Source: Streptomyces rugosispiralis
GTDB taxonomy: Bacteria > Actinomycetota > Actinomycetes > Streptomycetales > Streptomycetaceae
Assembly (NCBI RefSeq): GCF_024505145.1
Contig: NZ_JANIAA010000020.1
Coordinates: 91,224 to 155,223 of the forward strand
DNA: 64,000 bases
Direction: 5' to 3'
In this document: positions 44,411 through 52,407 of the stretch, piece after piece
Layout of the letters: each line of letters begins with the position of its first letter
Position numbering within the stretch: the first letter of the stretch is position 1
Program-made: the position numbers and the translations under genes
Notes under the pieces: model-generated
Databases searched by the model: none
What the model saw: only the letters and a program-made list of their open reading frames with translations
Told to the model about the DNA's origin: nothing

Positions 44411-45262
44411 TTGGCCACAGGCACCGACCCCCAAGCCACCACGCCCGCACCCGCGGACTCCGGAACGGCCCCGCACGGCGTGCACAGCGCCTCGCGCGCC
44501 GCCATCCCCGGCCGCCATCTGCGCAGCGACCGCTGGTGGCTCTCCCCCGCCATCACCGCCGCCGGGCTGTTCGCGTTCATCGTCTACTCGACCTGGCGGG
44601 CCTTCTCGGGGGACGACTACTACGCCGAGCCGTACGTCTCCCCCTTCTACTCGCCCTGCGTCGCCCAGAACTGCGTGCCCATGAAGGGCGGCGCCAACTG
44701 GGAGATCTTCGGCGCCTGGTGGGGACTGTCCCCGGCACTGCTGATCCTGATCTTCCCGCTGGGTTTCCGGCTCACCTGCTACTACTACCGCAAGGCGTAT
44801 TACCGGGGCTTCTGGGCCTCCCCGCCCGCCTGCGCGGTCGCCGAGCCGCGCGCCAAGTACACCGGCGAGACCCGGTTCCCGCTGATCCTGCAGAACATCC
44901 ACCGCTACTTCTTCTACTTCGCGGTGATCGTCGCGGGGATCCTCACCTACGACACCGTGCTCGGCTTCCGGGACGAGCACGGCCGCTGGGGCCATATGGG
45001 CCTCGGCACCCTGGTGCTGCTCGCCAACATCGCGCTGATCTGGGCGTACACCCTCTCCTGCCACTCCTGCCGCCATATCGTCGGCGGCCGGCTGAAGCAC
45101 TTCTCCCGGCATCCGGTCCGCTATCGGCTCTGGGGCTGGGTGAGCGGGCTCAACGCACGCCATATGCAGCTCGCCTGGGCCTCTCTCATCAGCGTCGCCG
45201 TCGCGGACTTCTACGTCTATCTGGTGGCGAGCGGCGCCTTCGACGATCCCCGCTTTTTCTAG
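44411..45262 (+). CDS. sdhC: Succinate dehydrogenase membrane anchor (Sdh1-type cytochrome b subunit)
   Basis: This 283-aa protein starts at TTG 44411 with GGAG six bases upstream. It has five predicted helices with conserved histidines suited to heme b (QNIHRYFFYF, SCHSCRHIV, NARHMQLAWAS). Length and partners match the Sdh1 type of mycobacteria (anchor near 270, flavoprotein near 646, iron-sulfur near 248 residues), recalled from family knowledge. It anchors the complex and passes electrons to quinone. It is the first gene of sdhCAB. Confidence 0.85.
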   Translation: MATGTDPQATTPAPADSGTAPHGVHSASRAAIPGRHLRSDRWWLSPAITAAGLFAFIVYSTWRAFSGDDYYAEPYVSPFYSPCVAQNCVPMKGGANWEIFGAWWGLSPALLILIFPLGFRLTCYYYRKAYYRGFWASPPACAVAEPRAKYTGETRFPLILQNIHRYFFYFAVIVAGILTYDTVLGFRDEHGRWGHMGLGTLVLLANIALIWAYTLSCHSCRHIVGGRLKHFSRHPVRYRLWGWVSGLNARHMQLAWASLISVAVADFYVYLVASGAFDDPRFF

Positions 45263-45278
45263 GAGAGGTGCTCATCCG

Positions 45279-47234
45279 ATGACGCAAGTCGAGCGGCAGG
45301 CGTGGGACGTGGTCGTGATCGGCGCGGGCGGCGCCGGGCTGCGGGCCGCGATCGAGGCCCGCGAACAGGGCATGCGCTGCGCCGTCATCTGCAAGTCGCT
45401 GTTCGGCAAGGCCCATACGGTGATGGCCGAGGGCGGCATCGCCGCCAGCATGGGCAACGTCAACGAGCGCGACAACTGGCAGGTGCACTTCCGCGACACC
45501 ATGCGCGGGGGCAAGTTCCTCAACCACTGGCGGATGGCCGAGCTGCACGCCCAGGAGGCCCCGGACCGGGTCTGGGAGCTGGAGACCTGGGGCGCGCTCT
45601 TCGACCGCACCCCGGAGGGCAAGATCTCCCAGCGGAACTTCGGCGGCCATGAGTACCCCCGGCTCGCCCATGTCGGGGACCGCACCGGCCTGGAGCTGAT
45701 CCGCACCCTCCAGCAGAAGATCGTCTCCCTCCAGCAGGAGGACAAGGCCGCCACCGGCGACTACGAGTCCCGGCTGAAGATCTTCCAGGAGTGCACGGTC
45801 ACCCGGATCGTCAAGGACGGCGACCGGGTCGCCGGGGTCTTCGGTTACGAGCGCGAATCGGGCCGTTTCTTCGCCCTGGAGGCCCCGGCCGTGGTGCTGG
45901 CCACCGGCGGTATCGGCAAGTCCTTCAAGGTGACCTCCAACTCCTGGGAGTACACCGGCGACGGCCATTCGCTGGCGCTGCTCGCGGGCGCCCCGCTGAT
46001 CAACATGGAGTTCGTGCAGTTCCATCCGACCGGTATGGTCTGGCCGCCCTCGGTGAAGGGGATCCTGGTCACCGAGTCGGTGCGCGGCGACGGCGGGGTG
46101 CTGCGCAACAGCGAGGGCAAGCGGTTCATGTTCGACTACATCCCGGACGTCTTCAAGGAGAAGTACGCCCAGTCCGAGGACGAGGCCGACCGCTGGTACG
46201 AGGACCCGGACCACAACCGCCGCCCGCCCGAGCTGCTCCCCCGCGACGAGGTGGCCCGCGCCATCAACGCCGAGGTGAAGGCGGGCCGGGGCTCCCCGCA
46301 CGGCGGGGTCTTCCTGGACGTCTCCACCCGGATGCCCGCCGAGGTGATCAAGCGGCGGCTGCCCTCGATGCACCACCAGTTCAAGGAGCTCGCGGACGTC
46401 GACATCACCACCGAGCCCATGGAGGTGGGCCCCACCTGTCACTACGTGATGGGCGGGGTGGACGTCGACCCGGACACCGCGGCCGCCACCGGTGTGCCCG
46501 GTCTGTTCGCCGCGGGCGAGGTCGCGGGCGGGATGCACGGCTCCAACCGGCTCGGCGGCAACTCCCTCTCCGACCTGCTGGTCTTCGGGCGCCGCGCCGG
46601 GCTCTACGCGGCCCGCTACGCCCAGGAGACCGCGGCCTCGGGCACCCGTCCGGTGCCGGACGAGGCGCAGCTGGACCTGGCGGCGGCCGAGGCGCTGCGC
46701 CCGTTCAGCGCCGAGGCCGGCGAGCCGGACGAGACCGCGGGCCCGGCCGGGCCGCCGGAGAACCCGTACACCCTCCACCAGGAACTCCAGCAGTCGATGA
46801 ACGACCTGGTGGGGATCATCCGCAAGGCCGAGGAGATGGAGGAGGCGCTGCACCGGCTGGCCAGTCTGCGGGTCCGGGCGCGCCGCGCCGGGGTCGAGGG
46901 CCACCGGCAGTTCAATCCCGGCTGGCACCTGGCGATCGATCTGCGCAACATGCTGCTGGTCAGCGAGTGCGTGGCACGCGCCGCGCTGGAGCGGACCGAG
47001 AGCCGCGGCGGGCACACCCGCGACGACTGTCCGGAGATGGACCGTCAATGGCGGCGGATCAATCTGGTCTGCCGGCTCTCCGACCCCTCGGGCGGACTGG
47101 CGGCCCCCGACGCCGGGCACGGCCAGATCCGGCTCGAGCGGCGTGAGATGCCGCCCATCCGGCCCGACCTGCTGAACCTGTTCGAGAAGGACGAGCTGGT
47201 GAAGTACCTGACGGACGAGGAGCTGACCCAGTGA
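45279..47234 (+). CDS. sdhA: Succinate dehydrogenase/fumarate reductase flavoprotein subunit
   Basis: This 651-aa flavoprotein has FAD Rossmann motif VVIGAGGAGLRAAIEA, the covalent-FAD histidine region GKAHTVMAEGGIAASMG, and dicarboxylate-site motifs FVQFHPTGM and HYVMGGVDVDPDTAA. It oxidises succinate to fumarate in the TCA cycle and respiratory chain. A start with GAGGTG is 17 bases after sdhC, and a four-base overlap (GTGA) couples it to sdhB. Confidence 0.95.
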   Translation: MTQVERQAWDVVVIGAGGAGLRAAIEAREQGMRCAVICKSLFGKAHTVMAEGGIAASMGNVNERDNWQVHFRDTMRGGKFLNHWRMAELHAQEAPDRVWELETWGALFDRTPEGKISQRNFGGHEYPRLAHVGDRTGLELIRTLQQKIVSLQQEDKAATGDYESRLKIFQECTVTRIVKDGDRVAGVFGYERESGRFFALEAPAVVLATGGIGKSFKVTSNSWEYTGDGHSLALLAGAPLINMEFVQFHPTGMVWPPSVKGILVTESVRGDGGVLRNSEGKRFMFDYIPDVFKEKYAQSEDEADRWYEDPDHNRRPPELLPRDEVARAINAEVKAGRGSPHGGVFLDVSTRMPAEVIKRRLPSMHHQFKELADVDITTEPMEVGPTCHYVMGGVDVDPDTAAATGVPGLFAAGEVAGGMHGSNRLGGNSLSDLLVFGRRAGLYAARYAQETAASGTRPVPDEAQLDLAAAEALRPFSAEAGEPDETAGPAGPPENPYTLHQELQQSMNDLVGIIRKAEEMEEALHRLASLRVRARRAGVEGHRQFNPGWHLAIDLRNMLLVSECVARAALERTESRGGHTRDDCPEMDRQWRRINLVCRLSDPSGGLAAPDAGHGQIRLERREMPPIRPDLLNLFEKDELVKYLTDEELTQ

Positions 47235-48001
47235 GTGCGTACGAGGCCCACTTCCGGGTGTGGCGGGGCGATCAGGACGGCGGCGGTCTGAAGGACTTCC
47301 ACGTCGAGGTCAACGACGGCGAGGTCGTGCTCGACATCGTCCACCGGCTGCAGGCCACCCAGGCCCCCGATCTGGCGGTCCGCTGGAACTGCAAGGCGGG
47401 CAAATGCGGTTCGTGCAGCGCCGAGATCAACGGCCGGCCCCGGCTGCTGTGCATGACCCGGATGTCGGTGTTCGAACGGAACGAGACGATCACCATCACC
47501 CCGCTGCGGGCCTTCCCGGTGGTGCGGGACCTGGTGACGGATGTGTCGTTCAACTACGCCAAGGCCCGTGAGGTGCCGTCCTTCGTGCCGCCGGAGGGGC
47601 TGGGTCCGGGCGAGTACCGGATGTGGCAGGAGGATGTGAACCGGTCGCAGGAGTTCCGCAAGTGCATCGAGTGCTTCCTGTGCCAGGACACCTGCCATGT
47701 GGTGCGGGACTTCGAGGAGAACAAGGAGGCGTTCGCCGGGCCGCGGTTCCTGATGCGGGTCGCGGAGCTGGACATGCATCCGCTGGACGCGGCCGCCGAC
47801 ACCGGTCTTGACCGCAAGAGCACGGCCCAGGAGGAGCACGGGCTGGGCTACTGCAACATCACGAAGTGCTGTACGGAGGTCTGCCCCGAGCAGATCAAGA
47901 TCACCGACAACGCGCTGATCCCGCTCAAGGAGCGGGCGGCGGACCGTAAGTACGATCCGCTGGTCTGGCTCGGCAACAAGATCCGGCGCCGGGGGCAGTA
48001 A
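47231..48001 (+). CDS. sdhB: Succinate dehydrogenase iron-sulfur subunit
   Basis: This 256-aa protein from GTG 47231 has an N-terminal 2Fe-2S ferredoxin domain with Cys54, Cys59, Cys62 and Cys74 (CKAGKCGSC, LLC). The C-terminal 4Fe-4S/3Fe-4S domain has CIECFLCQDTC and CCTEVCPE. It conducts electrons from SdhA to the membrane anchor. It is the last gene of the operon, with the palindromic element 25 bp downstream. Confidence 0.95.
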   Translation: MSAYEAHFRVWRGDQDGGGLKDFHVEVNDGEVVLDIVHRLQATQAPDLAVRWNCKAGKCGSCSAEINGRPRLLCMTRMSVFERNETITITPLRAFPVVRDLVTDVSFNYAKAREVPSFVPPEGLGPGEYRMWQEDVNRSQEFRKCIECFLCQDTCHVVRDFEENKEAFAGPRFLMRVAELDMHPLDAAADTGLDRKSTAQEEHGLGYCNITKCCTEVCPEQIKITDNALIPLKERAADRKYDPLVWLGNKIRRRGQ

Positions 48002-48025
48002 CTCCGCTGAATGCGGCAGGGCACG

Positions 48026-48316
48026 TCCGACAGATCCTGCCGCCTGCGGCGGGCTGCTCCCCTCCCCGCCCCTTCCCGATACCAAGGGCTCCGCCCCTGA
48101 ACCCCGAGAGTCCGGGGCGAAGCCCCGCCACGCTGGCGGAGCCGCATATAGACGCTGCGGGAAGGGGCGAAGCCCCGGCCCGGGATCTGGGACGGAACCC
48201 CGGCCCAGGGTCCGGGGCAAAGCCCCAGTTCCGGGGTCCGGGGCGGAGCCCCGATCCGGGGGCCGGGGCGGAGCCCCGGTTTTGGGGAGGGGCGGGGAGG
48301 GGCAAGACTCGCCGGA
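48026..48316. repeat. Second, expanded copy of the MITE-like palindromic element, 291 bp
   Basis: The left end and the following 100 bp closely match the element at 24354-24493 (TCCGACAGATCCTGCCGCCT, then the CCCCTCCCCGCCCCTTCCCG arm). The right end mirrors it (GGGGCGGGGAGGGGC, then AAGACTCGCCGGA). The centre is longer, with several GGGGCGGAGCCCC-type hairpins and an insert resembling the element at 10557-10625. It lies between convergent genes and probably terminates both. Confidence 0.85.
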
Positions 48317-48374
48317 GCGGCGCCCGCCCTCCGCCTCGTGTCGCGAGCCCGCCACCGTAACGGACCGTCGCCCG

Positions 48375-51077
48375 TCACCACAGGCTGAGCAGCGCCTCCA
48401 CCGAGTCCGGGCCCGAGGACTGGCCGTCCGGAAGGGCCAGCTCGAACCAGACGGTCTTGCCGAGCGGGGTCCTGCGGCTGCCCCAGCCCGCGCTGAGCAG
48501 CCCGACCAGCTGGAGCCCGCGCCCGCCCTCGTCGGTGTCCCGGGCACGCCGCCGCCGGGGCTGCACCAGACCGCCGTCCCAGACCTCGCACACCAGGGTG
48601 CGGTCCAGCAGCAGCCGTAGCCTGATCTCGCCCTCGCCGTAGCGCAGGGCGTTCGTCACCAGCTCGCTGACCAGCAGCTCGGTGGTGTCCACCAGATCGT
48701 CCAGGCCCCAGGACTCCAACTGCTCCCGGGCCAGTTCGCGGGCCCGGCCCACGGACTGCGGGGCGCTGGGGAGGTGCCAGTCGCCGACCGACTCGGCCGA
48801 CAGGCCCTGCACCCGGGCCATCAGCAGGGCGATGTCGTCCTCGCCGTGGTGGGTGTCGAGAGTGCTCAGGACGTGGTCGCACACGTCCTCGAGGGATCCG
48901 GCCGCGGCGTTCCCGCCGTCGGCGCCGTCCGGGGTGTTGAGGGCCGCGCGCAGGGCCTGGAGCCCCTCGTCGAGGGTGTGGTCGCGGGACTCGACCAGAC
49001 CGTCGGTGTAGAGGGCCAGCAGCGCGCCGTCGGGGAGTTCGACCTCGATCTCCTCGAACGGCTCGCCGCCGACGCCGAGCGGCATTCCGGGCGGAACCTC
49101 CATCAGCAGGGCGTCCTCGCCCGGCTCCACCAGGACGGGGGGCGGATGCCCGGCGTTGGCGAACGTGCAGCGCCGGGTGACCGGGTCGTAGACGGCGTAC
49201 ACGCAGGTGGCGAGGTAGACCTCGGTCAGATCGGAGGAGTCCTCGGCGGCCTTGCCGCCGCGCGCGAGGGCGCGCGAGCCGGGCCGCGAGCCGGCGTGCG
49301 AGCCGCCCGGTGTGCCGAGGCCGCGGGCGATCTCGTCCAGCGCGGAGAGCACCTCGGCGGGCTCCAGGTCGAGCAGGGCGAGGGTGCGTACGGCGGTGCG
49401 CAGCTCGCCCATGGCCACGGCGGCGCGCAGCCCGCGCCCCATGACGTCGCCGACCACCAGCGCGGTGCGGTGCCCGGGTAGCTCGATCACGTCGAACCAG
49501 TCGCCGCCCACCTCGGTCGCCGCGTTCCCCGGCAGATAGCGGCAGGCGATATCGAGCCCGGCGGCCTCCGGGTCGCCGGGCGGGAGAAGGCTGCGCTGGA
49601 GTATCAGCGCGCGTTCGTGTTCTCTGCGGTACAGCCGGGCGTTGTCGATGCTGACGGCGGCACGGGCGGCCAGCTCGACGGCGAGCGCGCGGTCCCGTTC
49701 GCCGAACGGTTCGCTGCCCTTGGTGCGGGAGAACTGGGCCAGGCCGACGACGGTGTCCCGCGCGACCATCGGCACCACCAGGGTGGACTGCAGCATGGCC
49801 CCGAGCTCAAGCGCCTCGCTGCCGTCCCGCCCGGGGACGACGCGGACCTGGGCGGTGCGCAGGGCGTGGGCGCACAGCGAGTTGAAGGGGTAGCGGTGCA
49901 CCTCGCCGACCTGGATGGGCTTGGGGTCCTCCACGGTGTTGACGCGGCAGATGTCGCCGAAGGGGACCGGGCCGTCGGAGACCGCGCTGGCGAAGGCGAC
50001 ACGGCGCAGCTCGGCGCTGCCGTCGGCGAGTCCGGGCGGGGTCTCGTCGCCGGAGAGCAGCCCCTGGTAGAGATCGACCGAGGCCAGGTCGCAGAACTGC
50101 GGTACGGCCACGTCCAGCAGCTCGCGGGCGGTGGTCTCCAGGTCGAGCGAGGTGCCTATTCGGGCCCCGGCCTCGTTCAGCAGCGCCAGATTGCGCCGTA
50201 CGCCCGCGGCCTCCTGTTCGGCGCGGCGGCGGCCGGTGACATCCGTGGCGAGCCCGGCGACGCCGATGGGGCGGCCGGAGCCGCTGTGCAGCCGGTAGAG
50301 CGAGACCGACCAGCGGCGGCGGTCGGGGCTGCCCGGCGCCTGGCCCACGATGGGCATGTCGGTCAGCGACTGCCCGGAGTCCAGGACCTGGCGCAGCGCC
50401 GCGGCCAGCCGGTCGGCCTCCCCGCGCGGCAGCAGATCGTGCGGGGTCGTGCCGCGGTACTCCTCGGTGGGGCGGCCGAAAACCTTGGCGAAGCGCTCAT
50501 TGACGCGGAGGATCCGCAGATCGGTCCCGAAGAGGAAGAAACCAAGCGGAGATTGACCGAAAACGGCCTGTGAAGAAGCAAGATCGGTTTCCAGCCCGCG
50601 CAACGCGCTGACGTCCACCGCGATACAGAGCGCGGCCCGCTTCCCGTGCTCGTCCTGAGCGGGCATCACATAGACCTCGGCGATGCCATGCCCGCTCGCC
50701 GTCCGGGGGTTACGGTAGGGAACCAGCCCGGTCCACTCCCGGCCGTCGAGGATGTCGGCCACCGCGCGCTGGCCCGTCTCCTGGTACTCCGGCGGTACGA
50801 ACGCCTCCACCGGATCCTTGCCGATGGCCTGGTTCGCCGTCAGCCCCAGCAATTCCGCGGCCCGTTCGCTCCACTGCGCGATCCGGCCGTCGGGCCCGAG
50901 CGCGAAGGAGGCGACCCGGATGTAGTCGTAGATCGAGCCGGGAGGACTGCTCTGCCACACCGCCGACATCGAGGACATGGACGACATGTCCGACATCGAG
51001 GACTCCTGTGACATCGGCGACACCTGCGAACCCACCGTCTCCTCGGGCATATCAGCTCCCGCTGGCTTCTCGCTCAT
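48375..51077 (-). CDS. PAS-PAS-GAF-SpoIIE phosphatase with C-terminal RsbW-like ATPase domain
   Basis: This 900-aa cytoplasmic regulator begins with a Met/Ser-rich N-terminus (SMSDMSSMSSMS). Two PAS domains lie at about 50-150 and 165-280, and a GAF domain at about 290-470. A PP2C/SpoIIE phosphatase spans about 500-740 (GGDWFDVIELPGHRTALVVG, VYDPVTRRCTFANAGHPPP). A C-terminal HATPase (TELLVSELVTNALRYG, GRGLQLVGLLS) completes it. This layout controls sigma factors by partner switching: the phosphatase acts on an anti-anti-sigma factor and the ATPase domain may act as a kinase or anti-sigma. Partners are not adjacent. Confidence 0.93.
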   Translation of the reverse strand: MSEKPAGADMPEETVGSQVSPMSQESSMSDMSSMSSMSAVWQSSPPGSIYDYIRVASFALGPDGRIAQWSERAAELLGLTANQAIGKDPVEAFVPPEYQETGQRAVADILDGREWTGLVPYRNPRTASGHGIAEVYVMPAQDEHGKRAALCIAVDVSALRGLETDLASSQAVFGQSPLGFFLFGTDLRILRVNERFAKVFGRPTEEYRGTTPHDLLPRGEADRLAAALRQVLDSGQSLTDMPIVGQAPGSPDRRRWSVSLYRLHSGSGRPIGVAGLATDVTGRRRAEQEAAGVRRNLALLNEAGARIGTSLDLETTARELLDVAVPQFCDLASVDLYQGLLSGDETPPGLADGSAELRRVAFASAVSDGPVPFGDICRVNTVEDPKPIQVGEVHRYPFNSLCAHALRTAQVRVVPGRDGSEALELGAMLQSTLVVPMVARDTVVGLAQFSRTKGSEPFGERDRALAVELAARAAVSIDNARLYRREHERALILQRSLLPPGDPEAAGLDIACRYLPGNAATEVGGDWFDVIELPGHRTALVVGDVMGRGLRAAVAMGELRTAVRTLALLDLEPAEVLSALDEIARGLGTPGGSHAGSRPGSRALARGGKAAEDSSDLTEVYLATCVYAVYDPVTRRCTFANAGHPPPVLVEPGEDALLMEVPPGMPLGVGGEPFEEIEVELPDGALLALYTDGLVESRDHTLDEGLQALRAALNTPDGADGGNAAAGSLEDVCDHVLSTLDTHHGEDDIALLMARVQGLSAESVGDWHLPSAPQSVGRARELAREQLESWGLDDLVDTTELLVSELVTNALRYGEGEIRLRLLLDRTLVCEVWDGGLVQPRRRRARDTDEGGRGLQLVGLLSAGWGSRRTPLGKTVWFELALPDGQSSGPDSVEALLSLW

Positions 51078-51299
51078 GCGCCCGTCCCCTCCGGCTCAGG
51101 TGCTCCGACCGGCTTCAGATAGCCGAGTATCCAGCACTTCGGCCATCCCGAGTACGGTCTTCACGATCACAGCACTATCTCAGCCCGCCATCAGTGTCCG
51201 TCCCGGCTTTTGGTGAAGCGCTCATGATCAGCGCTCCCCCTCACTCCTAACCGGACGGAGACGGCTCGAACCCCATGGATTTTCCCGCGCGGGACGTTC

Positions 51300-51881
51300 T
51301 CAGGAAGTGCGTGGACGGATCCCCTCGGTGACTTCGGCCGACCCGGCGTCAGACGCCTTGGTCCCGGCCCCGGCAGTCCCGGTTTCTGCCCCCGCGGTCC
51401 CGGCTTCGGCCCCGGCCGTCCCGGCTTCGGCCGTCCCGGCTTCGGCCGCGTCGACTTCGGCCGCGTCGGCTTCGCCCGCATCGGCTTCGGCCGCGCGCAG
51501 CCTGCGGACCGCCTCCGCCACCGCGGGGCGGTCCTCGTCCAGCCAGTCGACCTCGTCCACCCGGTCCAGGGGGAGCCAGCGCAGCTCGTCGTGGTCCTGA
51601 AGCGGGCGCGGCTCACCGGAGCGCAGGGCCGCGGTCCACACCCGCAGCACAAAGCCGGGCTTGAGGGGCCACTCCCCCCGCAGCGGTTCGAGCGGCTCGA
51701 CCTCGACCCCGAGCTCCTCGCGCAGTTCGCGGACGAGCGCCGCCTGCGGGGTCTCACCGGGCTCGGCCTTGCCGCCGGGCAGCTCCCAGCGGCCCGCGAG
51801 CTCGGGCGGGGCGCTGCGCCGCGCGGCCAGCAGCCGCCCCCGGTCGAACACCGCTCCGCCCACCACCACGCGCACGCTCAT
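51300..51881 (-). CDS. MutT-like Nudix hydrolase with repetitive acidic tail
   Basis: This 193-aa protein starts at ATG 51879-51881. The Nudix box is complete: GGKAEPGETPQAALVRELRE then ELG. It sanitises oxidised nucleotides or acts on a related pyrophosphate. After about residue 130 the family sequence ends, and a low-complexity tail of Ala, Glu, Asp, Gly and Thr follows, encoded by imperfect 9-15-bp repeats (51360-51490). This tail is an expansion product with no recognisable domain. Confidence 0.88.
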   Translation of the reverse strand: MSVRVVVGGAVFDRGRLLAARRSAPPELAGRWELPGGKAEPGETPQAALVRELREELGVEVEPLEPLRGEWPLKPGFVLRVWTAALRSGEPRPLQDHDELRWLPLDRVDEVDWLDEDRPAVAEAVRRLRAAEADAGEADAAEVDAAEAGTAEAGTAGAEAGTAGAETGTAGAGTKASDAGSAEVTEGIRPRTS

Positions 51882-51914
51882 GATCCGCACCCTAGCCTGC
51901 ACGGAAGCGCACCG

Positions 51915-51942
51915 GAGCCCCGGGGCGGGCGCCCCGGGGCTC
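51915..51942 (-). terminator. Hairpin terminator after the SPOR protein gene
   Basis: Perfect 12-bp arms (51915-51926 and 51931-51942) enclose GGGC. It lies on the minus strand between the repeat array that follows the SPOR gene and the start of the Nudix gene. Confidence 0.75.
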
Positions 51943-51973
51943 TGGGAGAGGTACGCATTTCCGCGGGCTGCAA

Positions 51974-52078
51974 CCGGACTCGGGCCGACCGGAGTCGGGC
52001 TGGCCGGAGTCGGGCTGGCCGGACCCGGACTGACCCGACCCGGGCCAACCGGACTCGGACCTACCGGACTCGGGCTAA
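51974..52078. repeat. Seven 15-bp tandem repeats after, and including, the SPOR gene stop codon
   Basis: The units keep a strict 15-bp phase (51974, 51989, 52004, 52019, 52034, 52049, 52064). Read in the frame of the SPOR gene they encode pentapeptides such as PESGR, PDSGQ and PGSGQ. The stop TAG is a variant of the repeat's CAG codon. Open frame continues through the array and on to TAG near 51895. Confidence 0.95.
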
Positions 52079-52260
52079 CCGGACTGACGGGACGCGGCGG
52101 TCCGCTCGACCGCGTACAGCTGCTCCTGGCCCTCGCCCTCCAGCCGGTCGGCCACCTCCTGGGCCTCCGTCCTGGTGGCGTAGCGCCCGACGCGGTAGCG
52201 GTTGCCGTTGCTGTCCTGGCGGATCACGAGCCAGGGCAGCACAGCGTTCCCGTCACTCAT
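52075..52260 (-). CDS. Small SPOR-like protein, 61 aa
   Basis: This 61-aa protein has the compact actinobacterial SPOR-type fold: LPWLVIRQDSNGNRYRVGRY, then TRTEAQEVADRLEGEG. Normal SPOR domains bind denuded septal peptidoglycan, but this one has no signal peptide or membrane helix and may work in the cytoplasm. The stop lies inside a 15-bp repeat array. A CAG-to-TAG change may have shortened a longer pentapeptide-repeat tail. Confidence 0.85.
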   Translation of the reverse strand: MSDGNAVLPWLVIRQDSNGNRYRVGRYATRTEAQEVADRLEGEGQEQLYAVERTAASRQSG

Positions 52261-52407
52261 CTCCCCGCCCCCTCCGCTGTGGCGCGCCCGGGCGCACGAC
52301 CCCGCGACACCGTTAAGGAAATCCCGATCCGCATATGCCCGAGCCTACGCCCTACCTTCACGCAGCGGATACGGGTTCTTACAAGGAGGCACTCATCCGG
52401 CCATGTC

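Noticed and set aside
51974..52078. Possible CRISPR-like array (regular repeats)
   Set aside because: The units are contiguous 15-mers without unique spacers and no cas genes are present; it is a simple tandem repeat.
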